Part shown: piece by piece, positions 7,736-16,973 of the stretch
How positions within the stretch are numbered: the first letter of the stretch is position 1
How the letters are laid out: every line of letters begins with the position of its first letter
From: Syntrophaceae bacterium UBA6255
Lineage (GTDB): Bacteria > Desulfobacterota > Syntrophia > Syntrophales > Smithellaceae
NCBI GenBank assembly: GCA_002441205.1
Contig: DJVN01000114.1
Location: 1 to 26,771 of the forward strand
Length of the DNA: 26,771 bases
Direction of reading: 5' to 3'
Translations under genes and position numbers: made by a program
Notes under the pieces: generated by a model
Seen by the model: only the letters and a program-made list of their open reading frames with translations
The model's database searches: none
What the model was told of the DNA's origin: nothing

Positions 7736-7870
7736 ATGACCAAAAAGTGCAAGAAATGCAAAGTGCCGCTGGAAGGATTTTTGTACAGCCTAATCGCGAA
7801 GACACTGTTTGGCGTGCGGCCGTCGATCAAAGATCCCGAGTTGTGCAATAAGTGCGAAGATAAGAAATAA
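7736..7870 (+). CDS. Small Cys-rich zinc-ribbon protein
   Basis: This 44-aa protein has CKKCKVPLEGF near the start (C5, C8) and LCNKC near the end, giving two C-x2-C knuckles around a short hydrophobic stretch (FLYSLIAKTLFGV). Such a layout suggests a single zinc ribbon. AAAGGAAAG lies about 12 bases before the ATG. It sits between the regulator and hsdM. Similar very short proteins with a CxxCxxPLEGF start are, to my recollection, frequent in candidate phyla such as Omnitrophota; the role is unknown. Confidence 0.7.
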   Translation: MTKKCKKCKVPLEGFLYSLIAKTLFGVRPSIKDPELCNKCEDKK

Positions 7871-7945
7871 GCGGTTTCAGGCGGTGCTATTAACAGAACG
7901 TTGTGACCACCGGGAAGCGAATTACAGACGATTAAGAGGTGAGAA

Positions 7946-9481
7946 ATGGCAAATACAGGTAATGGTGATTTAAGTTTTGTTTCAAAGTTGTGGCAAGCGG
8001 CTGACAAGCTTCGCAATAACATGGATGCCGCAGAATATAAGCATATTGTTCTCGGGCTTATTTTTCTTAAATACGTTTCGGATGCATTTGCTGAGGTGTA
8101 TGCCCAACTTCAGAAAGATACAAAGAATTACGCTGATGCGGAAGATATCGATGAATATCGAGCAAGGAATATTTTCTGGGTGCCACCTGAGGCGCGCTGG
8201 AGCTATCTTCAGAAGAATGCTAAACAACCGACAATTGGGAAACTAATTGATGACGCGATGGATGCAATTGAGAGGGATAATCCATCGCTTAAGGGAGTTT
8301 TGCCGCATAACTACGCTCGCCCTGCGCTTGATAAGCAAAGATTAGGTGAACTTATCGATTTGATCGGTACAATTGGCTTGGGCGATAAGGAAAACAAATC
8401 TCGCGATATTTTGGGGCGAGTTTATGAATATTTCCTAGGCGAGTTTGCTGATGCAGAAGGCAAAAAGGGCGGTCAGTTCTACACGGCACGATGTGTTGTG
8501 CGTTTGCTTGTTGAAATGCTTGAGCCATATAAAGGTCGGGTTTTTGACCCTTGTTGTGGATCAGGTGGAATGTTTGTGCAGAGTGAAGAATTCACCGAAG
8601 CGCATGGCGGACGGATCGGCGATATTTCGATTTATGGTCAGGAGTCAAATCAAACCACATGGCGGTTATGTAAGATGAATCTTGCTATCCGTGGCATAGA
8701 CGCAAATATTCAATGGAATAACGAAGGCAGTTTTTTAAACGATGCGCATAAAGATCTTAAAGCTGATTATGTCATGGCTAATCCGCCATTCAATGACAGC
8801 GATTGGAAAGGTGAAATGCTCCGCGAGGATGTGCGTTGGAAATATGGCACGCCTCCGGTTGGGAATGCCAATTTTGCTTGGATACAGCACTTCATTCACC
8901 ATCTATCTCCTACGGGAACAGCAGGCTTTGTCATGGCTAATGGATCCATGTCATCTAACACATCAGGTGAGGGTGAAATTCGTAAAAATATCATCGAAGC
9001 GGATATTGTGGATTGTATGATCGCGATGCCGTCTCAGTTGTTCTATAACACAATGATTCCGGTTTGCCTCTGGTTTGTGTCTCGGGATAGAAAAAATCAT
9101 AAATTTAGAGATCGCCGTGGAGAGATCCTATTTATCGATGCTCGAAATATGGGCGAAATGATTGATCGCAGACATCGCGAGTTAACAGATGCCGATATTA
9201 CTAAGATATCCAGCACCTATCATACGTGGCGTTCCAAAACTAAAAAGTACAAAGATATAGCTGGTTTTTGCAAATCAGCGAAGCGCGAAGAAGTTGTGAA
9301 AAATGGGCACATCTTGACCCCGGGACGCTACGTCGGCACCGAGGCGCAGGAAGAAGATTCCGAGGTATTTGAAGAAAAGATGAAGCGATTAACGGGCGAG
9401 CTTGCTACCCAGTTTAGTAAATCTGATCGACTTGAAGTGGAAATCAAGAAAAACCTTAAAGGTCTTGGATACGAAATATAA
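7946..9481 (+). CDS. hsdM: Type I restriction-modification DNA methyltransferase subunit
   Basis: This 511-aa N6-adenine methyltransferase acts with HsdS to methylate host target sites and with HsdR for restriction. The N-terminal helical HsdM domain covers about residues 8-140 (FVSKLWQAADKLRNNMD). The catalytic domain has GQFYTAR (176-182), the AdoMet-binding DPCCGSGGMF (201-210) and the catalytic NPPF (279-282). The ribosome site GAGGTGAG stands just before the ATG. The length is normal for the family, with no sign of damage. Stop and the next start are 17 bases apart, so the genes are one operon with hsdS and hsdR downstream, although two other genes are inserted. Confidence 0.97.
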   Translation: MANTGNGDLSFVSKLWQAADKLRNNMDAAEYKHIVLGLIFLKYVSDAFAEVYAQLQKDTKNYADAEDIDEYRARNIFWVPPEARWSYLQKNAKQPTIGKLIDDAMDAIERDNPSLKGVLPHNYARPALDKQRLGELIDLIGTIGLGDKENKSRDILGRVYEYFLGEFADAEGKKGGQFYTARCVVRLLVEMLEPYKGRVFDPCCGSGGMFVQSEEFTEAHGGRIGDISIYGQESNQTTWRLCKMNLAIRGIDANIQWNNEGSFLNDAHKDLKADYVMANPPFNDSDWKGEMLREDVRWKYGTPPVGNANFAWIQHFIHHLSPTGTAGFVMANGSMSSNTSGEGEIRKNIIEADIVDCMIAMPSQLFYNTMIPVCLWFVSRDRKNHKFRDRRGEILFIDARNMGEMIDRRHRELTDADITKISSTYHTWRSKTKKYKDIAGFCKSAKREEVVKNGHILTPGRYVGTEAQEEDSEVFEEKMKRLTGELATQFSKSDRLEVEIKKNLKGLGYEI

Positions 9482-9498
9482 ACGAGCGTGATTTAGAT

Positions 9499-10479
9499 AT
9501 GCCTACAAGAAAAACGTTAATAGTCTTTGATACGAATCGGCTTCGGCAGGTGATTTCAGACGGGCCCGCATATCATACGTTTTCTTTTGGCGCGGAGTTT
9601 GAAAGGCTAAAGAATTTTTTACTTGATAACGGTTTGGATATTGCGGTATCTTTGGCCACGACCCGTATGACTTTATCGGAACTGCTCAAACAAAAGACAG
9701 AACAGTTCAAATCAGACAAAGACGATCTTCGGGCAATTATCGAGCGAATGTCAACCCTGCCCGGAGTAAATTTTGGCACCATTCAGTTAACTGATGCTGG
9801 TTTTGATTGCCATTCGCATTTGTCGCCAAAGGTTGAGGAGTTTTTACGGCTGTCAAACGTTTTGCTGATTGACCTCCCAGAAGACAAATACGTGGTTGTT
9901 CTTAAGCGGATGCTCGATCGCTCAATTAATAAACGAACACCTTTTGTCAAAACAGATTCCGGGTTCAAAGACGTCATTATTTGGGAATCGCTCCTTCATT
10001 TTGATCGATTGGCAGAGTACGACAAGGTTTATCTGGTTTCGAATGATGGCGGATTTGATGATTGTTGCAAGACGGAATTTGAGGCTGAAAAGCGGAAAAC
10101 CATTGTTATCATCTCGTCGGTTCAGCTGTTAATAGAGAATCTTGAGGATGATTACGAGAATGAGATCGAAGTGCACAAACATGCTCAGTTCGCTGGGACC
10201 GATTATTTCAAGGATCATGTAAACAGCATTGCGGCGAGCTTATCGACTCTAGCAATTAACGGTGATGAATGCCGAGTGACAGACGTTAGAGTGACTAATT
10301 ACCTTGATTCTGTTGAGTCCCCCTCAGAAGAAGATACAGGTGTTAGCGTTATTCTCGTGTCTTCTGCTACGGGAAAAGCTTTGTCGCGGGGTGTGGAAAG
10401 CACTGTAAATATCAAGATTAAGACATCGCTTGATGAGGCTCAGGGGATTCAAAATTATGAATGTGAAGTGAGTATATGA
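9499..10479 (+). CDS. PIN-domain (DUF4935-like) nuclease within the hsd operon
   Basis: This 326-aa protein has an N-terminal PIN-type RNase fold: FDTN (D11), TLSEL (E61), SGFKDVIIWES (D158) and VSNDGGFDD (D183, D187), the acidic residues that bind metal in PIN nucleases. Residues about 215-326 form a separate part of beta-strand character that I do not recognise. It lies between hsdM and hsdS, with its end overlapping the hsdS start by 4 bases. PIN proteins commonly cut RNA, for example as toxins or abortive effectors. A role as an RM-associated effector, or as a second defence layer when restriction fails, is inferred from position. Confidence 0.8.
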   Translation: MPTRKTLIVFDTNRLRQVISDGPAYHTFSFGAEFERLKNFLLDNGLDIAVSLATTRMTLSELLKQKTEQFKSDKDDLRAIIERMSTLPGVNFGTIQLTDAGFDCHSHLSPKVEEFLRLSNVLLIDLPEDKYVVVLKRMLDRSINKRTPFVKTDSGFKDVIIWESLLHFDRLAEYDKVYLVSNDGGFDDCCKTEFEAEKRKTIVIISSVQLLIENLEDDYENEIEVHKHAQFAGTDYFKDHVNSIAASLSTLAINGDECRVTDVRVTNYLDSVESPSEEDTGVSVILVSSATGKALSRGVESTVNIKIKTSLDEAQGIQNYECEVSI

Positions 10480-11675
10480 AAACGTCTATGAGATGGAAAG
10501 AATCAATAATTGGTGACCATATAGAGCTCGCATATGGAGATGGTTTGCCCGAAAGAGATAGAAAGGGTGGAAAATATCCAGTGTACGGGTCAAACGGTGT
10601 GGTTGGATCCCATGATCGGGCGCTTGTTAGGGGCCCGGGAATAATTATTGGCCGAAAAGGAACTGTTGGCCAAGTGACTTTATCAAAGAGTGATTTTTGG
10701 CCAATAGATACAACATATTATGTGAAGCTCAAAGAAGATGGCGATATTTTCTTTTGGTTTTATTTGTTACAGACATTGGGACTAAGCCAAATGAACAGTC
10801 ATAGCGCTGTGCCCGGGCTGAATCGGGATAACGTTTATAGTATCCTGAAACAAATTCCTCCCCCGACAGAACAACGTGCTATAGCCAAAATTCTTAGCGA
10901 TCTTGATGAAAAGATTGAGTTTAATAACCAAATGAATAAAACGCTAGAGATGATCGGTCATGCGGTGTTCAAGCAGTGGTTCGTGGATTTCGAGTTCCCC
11001 GATAGAAATGGCAAGCCTTATAAGTCATCTGGTGGAAAAAAGATCGATTCGGAGTTAGGTGAAATTCCCGAGGGATGGGCTGTTAAAGAAATATCTGATT
11101 GCGGAGAAGTTGTTTGTGGAAAAACACCCCCCACGGCAGATAAAGACAACTATGGAGATGACATATTTTTTATTACTATACCCGATATGCGCGGACAGGC
11201 GTTTGTAATAAAAACAGAGCGACGACTTTCTAAGAAAGGTGCTACAACGCAAAAGAAAAAGGAATTGCCGTCTTTAGCTATTTGTGTCAGCTGTATTGCG
11301 ACTCCCGGCTTAGTTTCGTTAACTAGTGGTCTGAGTCATACAAACCAACAAATTAACAGCATAGTTTGTAATAAAGATACCAGCCCATTTTTTATGTACT
11401 ACAAAATGCTTGATAAAAGTGAAGAAATAAAGAGCATGGGCCTTGGCGGGACTGCAACGTTGAATCTTAACACTGGAAATTTCGCGCGAATAAAAGTCGT
11501 CGTACCAGAAAAAGCCATCATGGATAGTTTCCATAAGACAGTAATGCCTTTTATGGAAAGAATATTGTCTAATTCGATTGAAAATGATGGTCTTTGCAGT
11601 ATCCGCGATTCCCTTTTGCCACGGCTGATGTCCGGACAGATCAGAATTGGTAATCCGCACGAAGGAAGGTTTTAA
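10476..11675 (+). CDS. hsdS: Type I restriction-modification specificity subunit
   Basis: This 399-aa subunit gives sequence specificity to the methyltransferase and the restriction complex. Two target recognition domains are visible: residues about 5-125 (GDHIELAYGDGLPE, YPVYGSNGVVG) and about 190-365 (GEIPEGWAVKEISDCG). Each ends in a conserved helix, the first with PPPTEQRAIAKILSDLDEKI and the last with SLLPRLMSGQIRI. The two recognition domains differ, as expected for a bipartite site. The start overlaps the PIN gene stop (ATGA) and the stop overlaps the next start (TAATG). The target sequence cannot be read from the protein by eye. Confidence 0.95.
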   Translation: MKTSMRWKESIIGDHIELAYGDGLPERDRKGGKYPVYGSNGVVGSHDRALVRGPGIIIGRKGTVGQVTLSKSDFWPIDTTYYVKLKEDGDIFFWFYLLQTLGLSQMNSHSAVPGLNRDNVYSILKQIPPPTEQRAIAKILSDLDEKIEFNNQMNKTLEMIGHAVFKQWFVDFEFPDRNGKPYKSSGGKKIDSELGEIPEGWAVKEISDCGEVVCGKTPPTADKDNYGDDIFFITIPDMRGQAFVIKTERRLSKKGATTQKKKELPSLAICVSCIATPGLVSLTSGLSHTNQQINSIVCNKDTSPFFMYYKMLDKSEEIKSMGLGGTATLNLNTGNFARIKVVVPEKAIMDSFHKTVMPFMERILSNSIENDGLCSIRDSLLPRLMSGQIRIGNPHEGRF

Positions 11676-12607
11676 TGGCTGGAAAAGTATTTATAAGTTG
11701 TGGACAAAGACCTCCTGATGAGACTGCGATAGCACATCAGATTCGCGATCTACTCAAATCAAAATTTGATCTCGATAGTTATCTGGCATTTAAAGTCCAG
11801 AGTTTTGACGATGTGATGCAGATTACAAACGAATTGAGCAGTTGCGATTATTACTTATTTATTGATTTCGGCAGAGAAAAGTTGGGATGGTTCGGACAGC
11901 GACGTGGCTCATTATTTACGCATCAAGAACTGGCTATTGCGCGGCACCTTGGTTTTTCTGAAATCATTGCTTTGCAACAAAAAGGAGTGCTGCTGGAAGG
12001 GTTTGCTAAATATATTCTTTCGAATCCTGAATACTTTCTAGACAAAGAAGATTTACTTGTTAAGGTTGAGAACTTAGTACGTGATCGCGGATGGAAAAAG
12101 AGCTACTCAAGAAATTTGATAATAAAGGATGTAGTGCGAAATCAGCCGATATCTTATCGAGATAGGCAGATGAGTTCTTCTCGGACTGAGGTTATATGGC
12201 ATGGGCATGTCGTGAATCAACGTAACGATATAGCGGCGGCTAATACTTCAGTTATTTTGAAGCATATTGAGGACGCGCAAGGGCGTATTACAAGACCGGA
12301 TACCACTTTCTTAAAATGGGCATTTCATGATTCAACTTATTCAAAGACTATTTTCCCAGAGCAAGACGCCTTTTTTGATCTTTTAGCGATTGATGCGGGC
12401 AATCCATTGAATGTTTATTTGCACAGCCTGCTAGACAGTGTTGTGGTTACACCTACATTTGCTGGACGGCCTCCAATCATATCGGGGCCAGCCGGTAGTT
12501 ATAGGCTAACGTATCAATTATTTGGGGAGAATTTTCCAATATTGGAGTTTACGGTTATTTTAACTCTTACAGGTAACATAAGCACCACAGCCGTTTCTTA
12601 TGCGTAA
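11675..12607 (+). CDS. TIR-like domain protein with unknown C-terminal domain, inside the hsd operon
   Basis: Residues 1-130 of this 310-aa protein resemble a TIR or TIR-like Rossmann fold: KVFISCGQ at the start, CDYYLFIDFG (57-66) as a central strand and GSLFTHQELAIA (78-89), where E85 is placed like the catalytic Glu of TIR NADases. Residues about 170-310 form a different, beta-rich domain (TEVIWHGHVVNQ, YRLTYQLFGENFPIL) that may bind a ligand or partner. It overlaps hsdS by one base and hsdR by 8 bases, so it is produced with the RM complex. NAD depletion on infection is a possible role, but the match is by eye and a nucleotide-binding, non-catalytic role remains possible. Confidence 0.6.
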   Translation: MAGKVFISCGQRPPDETAIAHQIRDLLKSKFDLDSYLAFKVQSFDDVMQITNELSSCDYYLFIDFGREKLGWFGQRRGSLFTHQELAIARHLGFSEIIALQQKGVLLEGFAKYILSNPEYFLDKEDLLVKVENLVRDRGWKKSYSRNLIIKDVVRNQPISYRDRQMSSSRTEVIWHGHVVNQRNDIAAANTSVILKHIEDAQGRITRPDTTFLKWAFHDSTYSKTIFPEQDAFFDLLAIDAGNPLNVYLHSLLDSVVVTPTFAGRPPIISGPAGSYRLTYQLFGENFPILEFTVILTLTGNISTTAVSYA

Positions 12608-15600
12608 AATTATAACTGAATCCGAAGTTGAACAAGTTTCGTTAGACATCCTTGCCGAGATTGGCTATTCGGTTGTCAATGGGCCTGATATTGCCCCTGA
12701 CGGCCCTAGTCCGGAACGACAGAGCTATTCAGATATTCTTCTAAGCGGCCGATTGCGCGATGCCGTTGATCGCTTAAACCCGAAGATTCCCTCCGAAGCT
12801 AAAGAAGAAGCCATTAAGCAACTGCTTCGCTCTGAAAGTCCAGACCTCATCATCAACAATCGTCGTTTCCATAAGATGCTGGCTAATGGTGTTGACGTGG
12901 AATTTCGCAAAGGTGATCGCGTCGTTTCGGATAAAGTATGGCTGTTTGATTTTGAGAATATTTCGCGTAATGAGTTTTTGGCTGTCAATCAATACACGAT
13001 TATCGAAAATAATCATAATCGCAGGCCGGATATTATCTTGTTTGTGAACGGATTGCCGCTCGTTGTCATCGAACTCAAGAATCCAGCCGATGAGAACGCT
13101 ACAGCCTTTTCGGCATTTAAGCAATTTCAAACCTATAAAGTTCAAATTCCCTCTCTATTTAATTTCAATGAAATGCTCATCGTCAGCGATGGCTTTGATG
13201 CTAAAGCCGGGACAATCACATCCGACTGGGAGCGTTTTTTACCGTGGAAGACTATTGATGGCAAAGAAAAAGCGTCAAAGGTAACGCCACAGATCGAGGT
13301 GCTCATTAAAGGCATGCTCAATAAAGACGTTTTGCTCGATCTGGTGCGCCATTTCGTCGTATTTGAGCAGGAAAAGGACACCAAAGACGGATCAATAAAA
13401 ATATCAAAGAAAGTCGCGGCTTATCATCAGTATCATGCGGTCAGTAAGGCTATAGAGGAAACACTTAAAGCCGCGAGCGTCAAAGGTAATAAACGGTGTG
13501 GGGTCGTCTGGCATACGCAAGGATCCGGCAAGAGTCTGAGTATGGTTTTTTACACAGGCAAGCTGGTGCTTGCGTTGGATAATCCCACGATTCTGGTTTT
13601 GACGGATAGAAACGATCTAGACGATCAGCTTTACGGTACTTTCTCACGGTGCAATGAGCTATTACGTCAGTCGCCGGCGCAAGCAGATTCCCGTATGAAG
13701 TTACGGGAGTATTTACAGGTATCTTCTGGAGGTGTTGTTTTTACCACGATTCAGAAATTCTTGCCCGAGGAACGCGGCGATACCTATCCTTGTCTATCTG
13801 ATCGGCGCAATATTGTGGTGATTGCCGACGAAGCCCATCGAAGCCAGTATGACTTTATTGACGGCTTTGCAAAACACATGCGTGATGCACTTCCGAATGC
13901 GTCGTTCATTGGATTTACCGGGACGCCAATTGAACTCAAGGACAAGAACACCCGGGCTGTATTCGGTGATTATATTGATATTTACGATATTGAGCAGTCG
14001 ATCAATGACGGCGCAACCGTTCGAATTTATTACGAGAGCCGCCTTGCCAAGCTCGAGCTTAAAGCCGATGAGCGGCCCAAGATTGATCCGAATTTTGAAG
14101 AGGCCACTGAAGGCGAAGAAGTCGCAAAGAAGGAAAAGCTGAAATCAAAGTGGGCGCGGCTTGAAGCAATTGTCGGTAGTGAGAAGCGCGTGAGGCAGAT
14201 AGCTAAAGATATTGTGAATCACTTTGAAGAGCGTCTGAAGATTCTTGAAGGTAAAGCGATGATCGTGTGTATGAGCCGAAGGATTGCGTTTGAGTTGCAT
14301 AATGAGATGGTGAAACTCAAGCCCGATTGGTACAACAAAGACGATGATAAGGGCATGCTTAAAGTTATCATGACTGGATCGGCAACCGATCCGGTTGAGT
14401 GGCAGGAACATATCAGGAATAAACCTCGGCGCAGGGATATTGGCGATCGCATGAAAGACCCGAGCGATCCGCTAAAAATCGTTATTGTGCGGGATATGTG
14501 GCTGACTGGCTTTGATGTGCCGTCTTTGCATACGATGTATATCGACAAGCCTATGCGTGGTCATGGTCTAATGCAGGCGATTGCGCGCGTTAATCGTGTC
14601 TTTAAAGACAAGCCCGGCGGTTTGGTGGTTGATTATCTAGGTATAGCAGACGAATTAAAGCACGCACTCGCGGAATATACGGAGAGTGGCGGTAAAGGCA
14701 AGCCAGCATTTAATCAAGATGAAGCTGTTGAGCTCATGCTTGAAAAATATGAAGTGGTTTGTGGAATACTCCATGGATTTGACTATAAAAAGTTCTTCTC
14801 GGCATCAGTCACTGAAAAGATGGTGATTATTACTCAGGCCCAAGAACATGTGTTGGCGCAGAAAAATGGTAAGGATCGCTATTTGGCGTATGTTACCCAA
14901 CTTTCACAGGCGTTTGCGCTTTCGGTTCCGCATGCCGAAGCATTAAGTATCCGGGATGATGTAGGATTCTTTCAGGCGGTTCGTGCCCGGCTTTCTAAGT
15001 ACGAGACCGGTGGTGGAAAAACACAGGATGATATTGATTCCGCAATTAAGCAGATCATTTCGAAAGCCATAGCATCGGATAGGGTCATAGATATCTTCGC
15101 GGCCGCTGGTTTAAAGAAGCCGGATATCTCTATTTTGTCGGATGAGTTTTTAGCAGAGGTCAAAGGCATGCCGCAAAAGAACCTTGCCCTTGAACTCTTA
15201 AAGAAATTATTGAACGATGAGATCAAGGCAAGGTCAAAGCGTAATTTGATTCAAGGTAGATCGTTTGCCGAGATGCTCGAAAATGCTATCAAGAAATATC
15301 AGAATAAAGCCATTGAAGCGGCCAAGGTTATTGAGGAATTGATTGAGCTGGCTAAGAAGATGCGCGATGCTGACAAGCGCGGCGATGATCTCGGATTGAC
15401 TGATGACGAAATTGCCTTTTATGATGCGCTTGAAGTCAATGACAGTGCTGTGAAGGTGCTTGGCGATGACACTCTTCGTATGATCGCCCGAGAATTGGTG
15501 CGGATGATTCGGAACGACGTCACGATTGACTGGACGATCAAAGAGACTGTTCAGGCGAGAATCAGGCGCGACGTGAAGCGAATCTTGCGCAAGTATGGTT

Positions 15601-16184
15601 ACCCTCCCGACAAGCAGGAACGCGCAACACAGACGGTGCTCGATCAGGCAACGCTTTTATGTAAGGACTGGGCTGATAGCCCGTTCGCATCTGATGACAA
15701 GAAGGTTCTCTTTTTCAGCGATGTCGTTCCCGAAGGTAGTTTTGAAGATGGCTATTTACCGGTTTATGACCTGCAAGCTGTGGCTACGACATTTGGCGAA
15801 CAGCCCACACCTTCAGTCAAGGGCTGGAAGCCGATGAAGGATCACAAATGCGGCCCCGATATGTTTATTGCTCAGGTTGTCGGCAAATCAATGGAGCCAA
15901 CCATTCCGGATGGCAGTTTTTGTATTTTCCGGCATGAGCGCGGCGGATCACGGAATGGTTTGGTTGTCTTGGTTGAATCTCGTTTGGTAAAGGATCCGGA
16001 GTCACACCAGAGTTTCACTATCAAGCGATATCATAGCGAAAAGCAAGACCTTGGCGGTGGCGAGTGGCGCCATAAAAGCATAGTGCTTTCACCCGATAAT
16101 AAAGATTTTCGTGATATTGTACTCAAAGATGTTACCGGTGAGGATTTCCGTGTAGTCGCTGAGTTTATAGAAGTGCTGGACTGA
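12600..16184 (+). CDS. hsdR: Type I restriction endonuclease/translocase subunit with fused S24 peptidase domain
   Basis: This 1194-aa protein is the ATP-driven translocase and nuclease of the RM complex. The N-terminal PD-(D/E)xK nuclease has D144 and the ELK triad (158-160). The helicase motor has Walker A HTQGSGKS (305-312), DEAH (410-413), FTGTP (439-443) and QAIARVNRVF (659-668). A helical C-terminal HsdR region runs to about residue 1040. From about 1050 to the end there is an unusual addition: an S24 LexA/UmuD-like domain with GKSMEPTIPDG (S1097) and FTIKRY (K1142), the expected Ser-Lys dyad. The usual Ala-Gly cleavage spot appears as ATT (1062-1064), so self-cleavage may be lost. It overlaps the TIR-like gene by 8 bases; no frameshift was seen. 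Confidence 0.95.
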   Translation: MRKIITESEVEQVSLDILAEIGYSVVNGPDIAPDGPSPERQSYSDILLSGRLRDAVDRLNPKIPSEAKEEAIKQLLRSESPDLIINNRRFHKMLANGVDVEFRKGDRVVSDKVWLFDFENISRNEFLAVNQYTIIENNHNRRPDIILFVNGLPLVVIELKNPADENATAFSAFKQFQTYKVQIPSLFNFNEMLIVSDGFDAKAGTITSDWERFLPWKTIDGKEKASKVTPQIEVLIKGMLNKDVLLDLVRHFVVFEQEKDTKDGSIKISKKVAAYHQYHAVSKAIEETLKAASVKGNKRCGVVWHTQGSGKSLSMVFYTGKLVLALDNPTILVLTDRNDLDDQLYGTFSRCNELLRQSPAQADSRMKLREYLQVSSGGVVFTTIQKFLPEERGDTYPCLSDRRNIVVIADEAHRSQYDFIDGFAKHMRDALPNASFIGFTGTPIELKDKNTRAVFGDYIDIYDIEQSINDGATVRIYYESRLAKLELKADERPKIDPNFEEATEGEEVAKKEKLKSKWARLEAIVGSEKRVRQIAKDIVNHFEERLKILEGKAMIVCMSRRIAFELHNEMVKLKPDWYNKDDDKGMLKVIMTGSATDPVEWQEHIRNKPRRRDIGDRMKDPSDPLKIVIVRDMWLTGFDVPSLHTMYIDKPMRGHGLMQAIARVNRVFKDKPGGLVVDYLGIADELKHALAEYTESGGKGKPAFNQDEAVELMLEKYEVVCGILHGFDYKKFFSASVTEKMVIITQAQEHVLAQKNGKDRYLAYVTQLSQAFALSVPHAEALSIRDDVGFFQAVRARLSKYETGGGKTQDDIDSAIKQIISKAIASDRVIDIFAAAGLKKPDISILSDEFLAEVKGMPQKNLALELLKKLLNDEIKARSKRNLIQGRSFAEMLENAIKKYQNKAIEAAKVIEELIELAKKMRDADKRGDDLGLTDDEIAFYDALEVNDSAVKVLGDDTLRMIARELVRMIRNDVTIDWTIKETVQARIRRDVKRILRKYGYPPDKQERATQTVLDQATLLCKDWADSPFASDDKKVLFFSDVVPEGSFEDGYLPVYDLQAVATTFGEQPTPSVKGWKPMKDHKCGPDMFIAQVVGKSMEPTIPDGSFCIFRHERGGSRNGLVVLVESRLVKDPESHQSFTIKRYHSEKQDLGGGEWRHKSIVLSPDNKDFRDIVLKDVTGEDFRVVAEFIEVLD

Positions 16185-16211
16185 TTAAGACAAAATACAT
16201 AGGTGTTTATT

Positions 16212-16961
16212 GTGTGGAATAAAGAATACCTTGATCAAATAATCGATAGAACGAATAAGCGAATATCTACGCTTAATCAAAAACTGCTAGATGTGAAACC
16301 CGGAGAACAAATGCCGGTTGAAGATCAGGTGACCATTGGCAGTGGTCGTCAAATGGAGGTGGCGATCTTATTTTTAGATATTTGTAGCTATAGCTCATGG
16401 TTCAATGATTCATACGAAGCTCAAAAATTTGTTCTTACGCTCATGAATGTTTTTATGGCAGAAATGATGAATATTATTCGTGACCAGAAAGGTGAATTTG
16501 AAAAAAATACTGGCGATGGCTTAATGGCATATTTTGGATGCGAATCGAATGATCCGACAACTTGTGTTAAATCGGCGGTTGAGGCGGCTCTAACCATGCA
16601 CTACTTCAATGACCACCTATTAACGCCGTATTTAAACAGGCAGGGTTTTGCCGAAGGAATAAAATTTAGAGTTGGAATCGATTATGGAAAAGTTACGATT
16701 GGACGGGTGGGAATCCCCGGAGGTATGAACTCGTTTGTTGCGATTGGTACAACCGCAAATATTGCCTGTAAATTGCTTAATGTTGCTGGCCCCGGAGAAA
16801 TTATAATCGGACAACATGTGCGGTCTCAGTTACCGACTGCATGGCTTCAATATTGTCAGATACTTTTACAAACAACGGGCTTCGTTTACATTCTTAATAA
16901 TACGCCATATTTCGCTTATAAATATACTGGGCGGTGGACGCATCCACAGATCTATGCCTAG
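16212..16961 (+). CDS. pycC: Pycsar class III nucleotide cyclase
   Basis: This 249-aa protein belongs to the class III cyclases and most likely makes cyclic CMP or cyclic UMP on phage infection. A catalytic core from about residue 45 shows FLDIC and NTGDGLMAYFG, whose two Asp residues (D56 and D102 in this numbering) bind metal, then KFRVGIDYGKVTIGRVG and the dimer-type IGTTANIACKL. I prefer GTG at 16212, which has AGGTG 6 bases upstream; an in-frame GTG at 16203 adds 3 residues. There is no receptor or membrane part as in signalling adenylate cyclases. Twelve bases separate it from a PycTM-type gene, which is what makes the Pycsar call. Which pyrimidine is used cannot be told by eye. Confidence 0.87.
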   Translation: MWNKEYLDQIIDRTNKRISTLNQKLLDVKPGEQMPVEDQVTIGSGRQMEVAILFLDICSYSSWFNDSYEAQKFVLTLMNVFMAEMMNIIRDQKGEFEKNTGDGLMAYFGCESNDPTTCVKSAVEAALTMHYFNDHLLTPYLNRQGFAEGIKFRVGIDYGKVTIGRVGIPGGMNSFVAIGTTANIACKLLNVAGPGEIIIGQHVRSQLPTAWLQYCQILLQTTGFVYILNNTPYFAYKYTGRWTHPQIYA

Positions 16962-16973
16962 ACGGAGGCAATA

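Noticed and set aside
7871..7945. Promoter before hsdM (TTGTGA with TACAGA)
   Set aside because: The spacer is 16 bases and the -10 is weak, so it does not rise above background for a stand-alone call.
16212..16961. Housekeeping adenylate cyclase with signalling role
   Set aside because: It has no membrane or receptor part, and the next gene is a PycTM-type effector in a defence island, which favours Pycsar.
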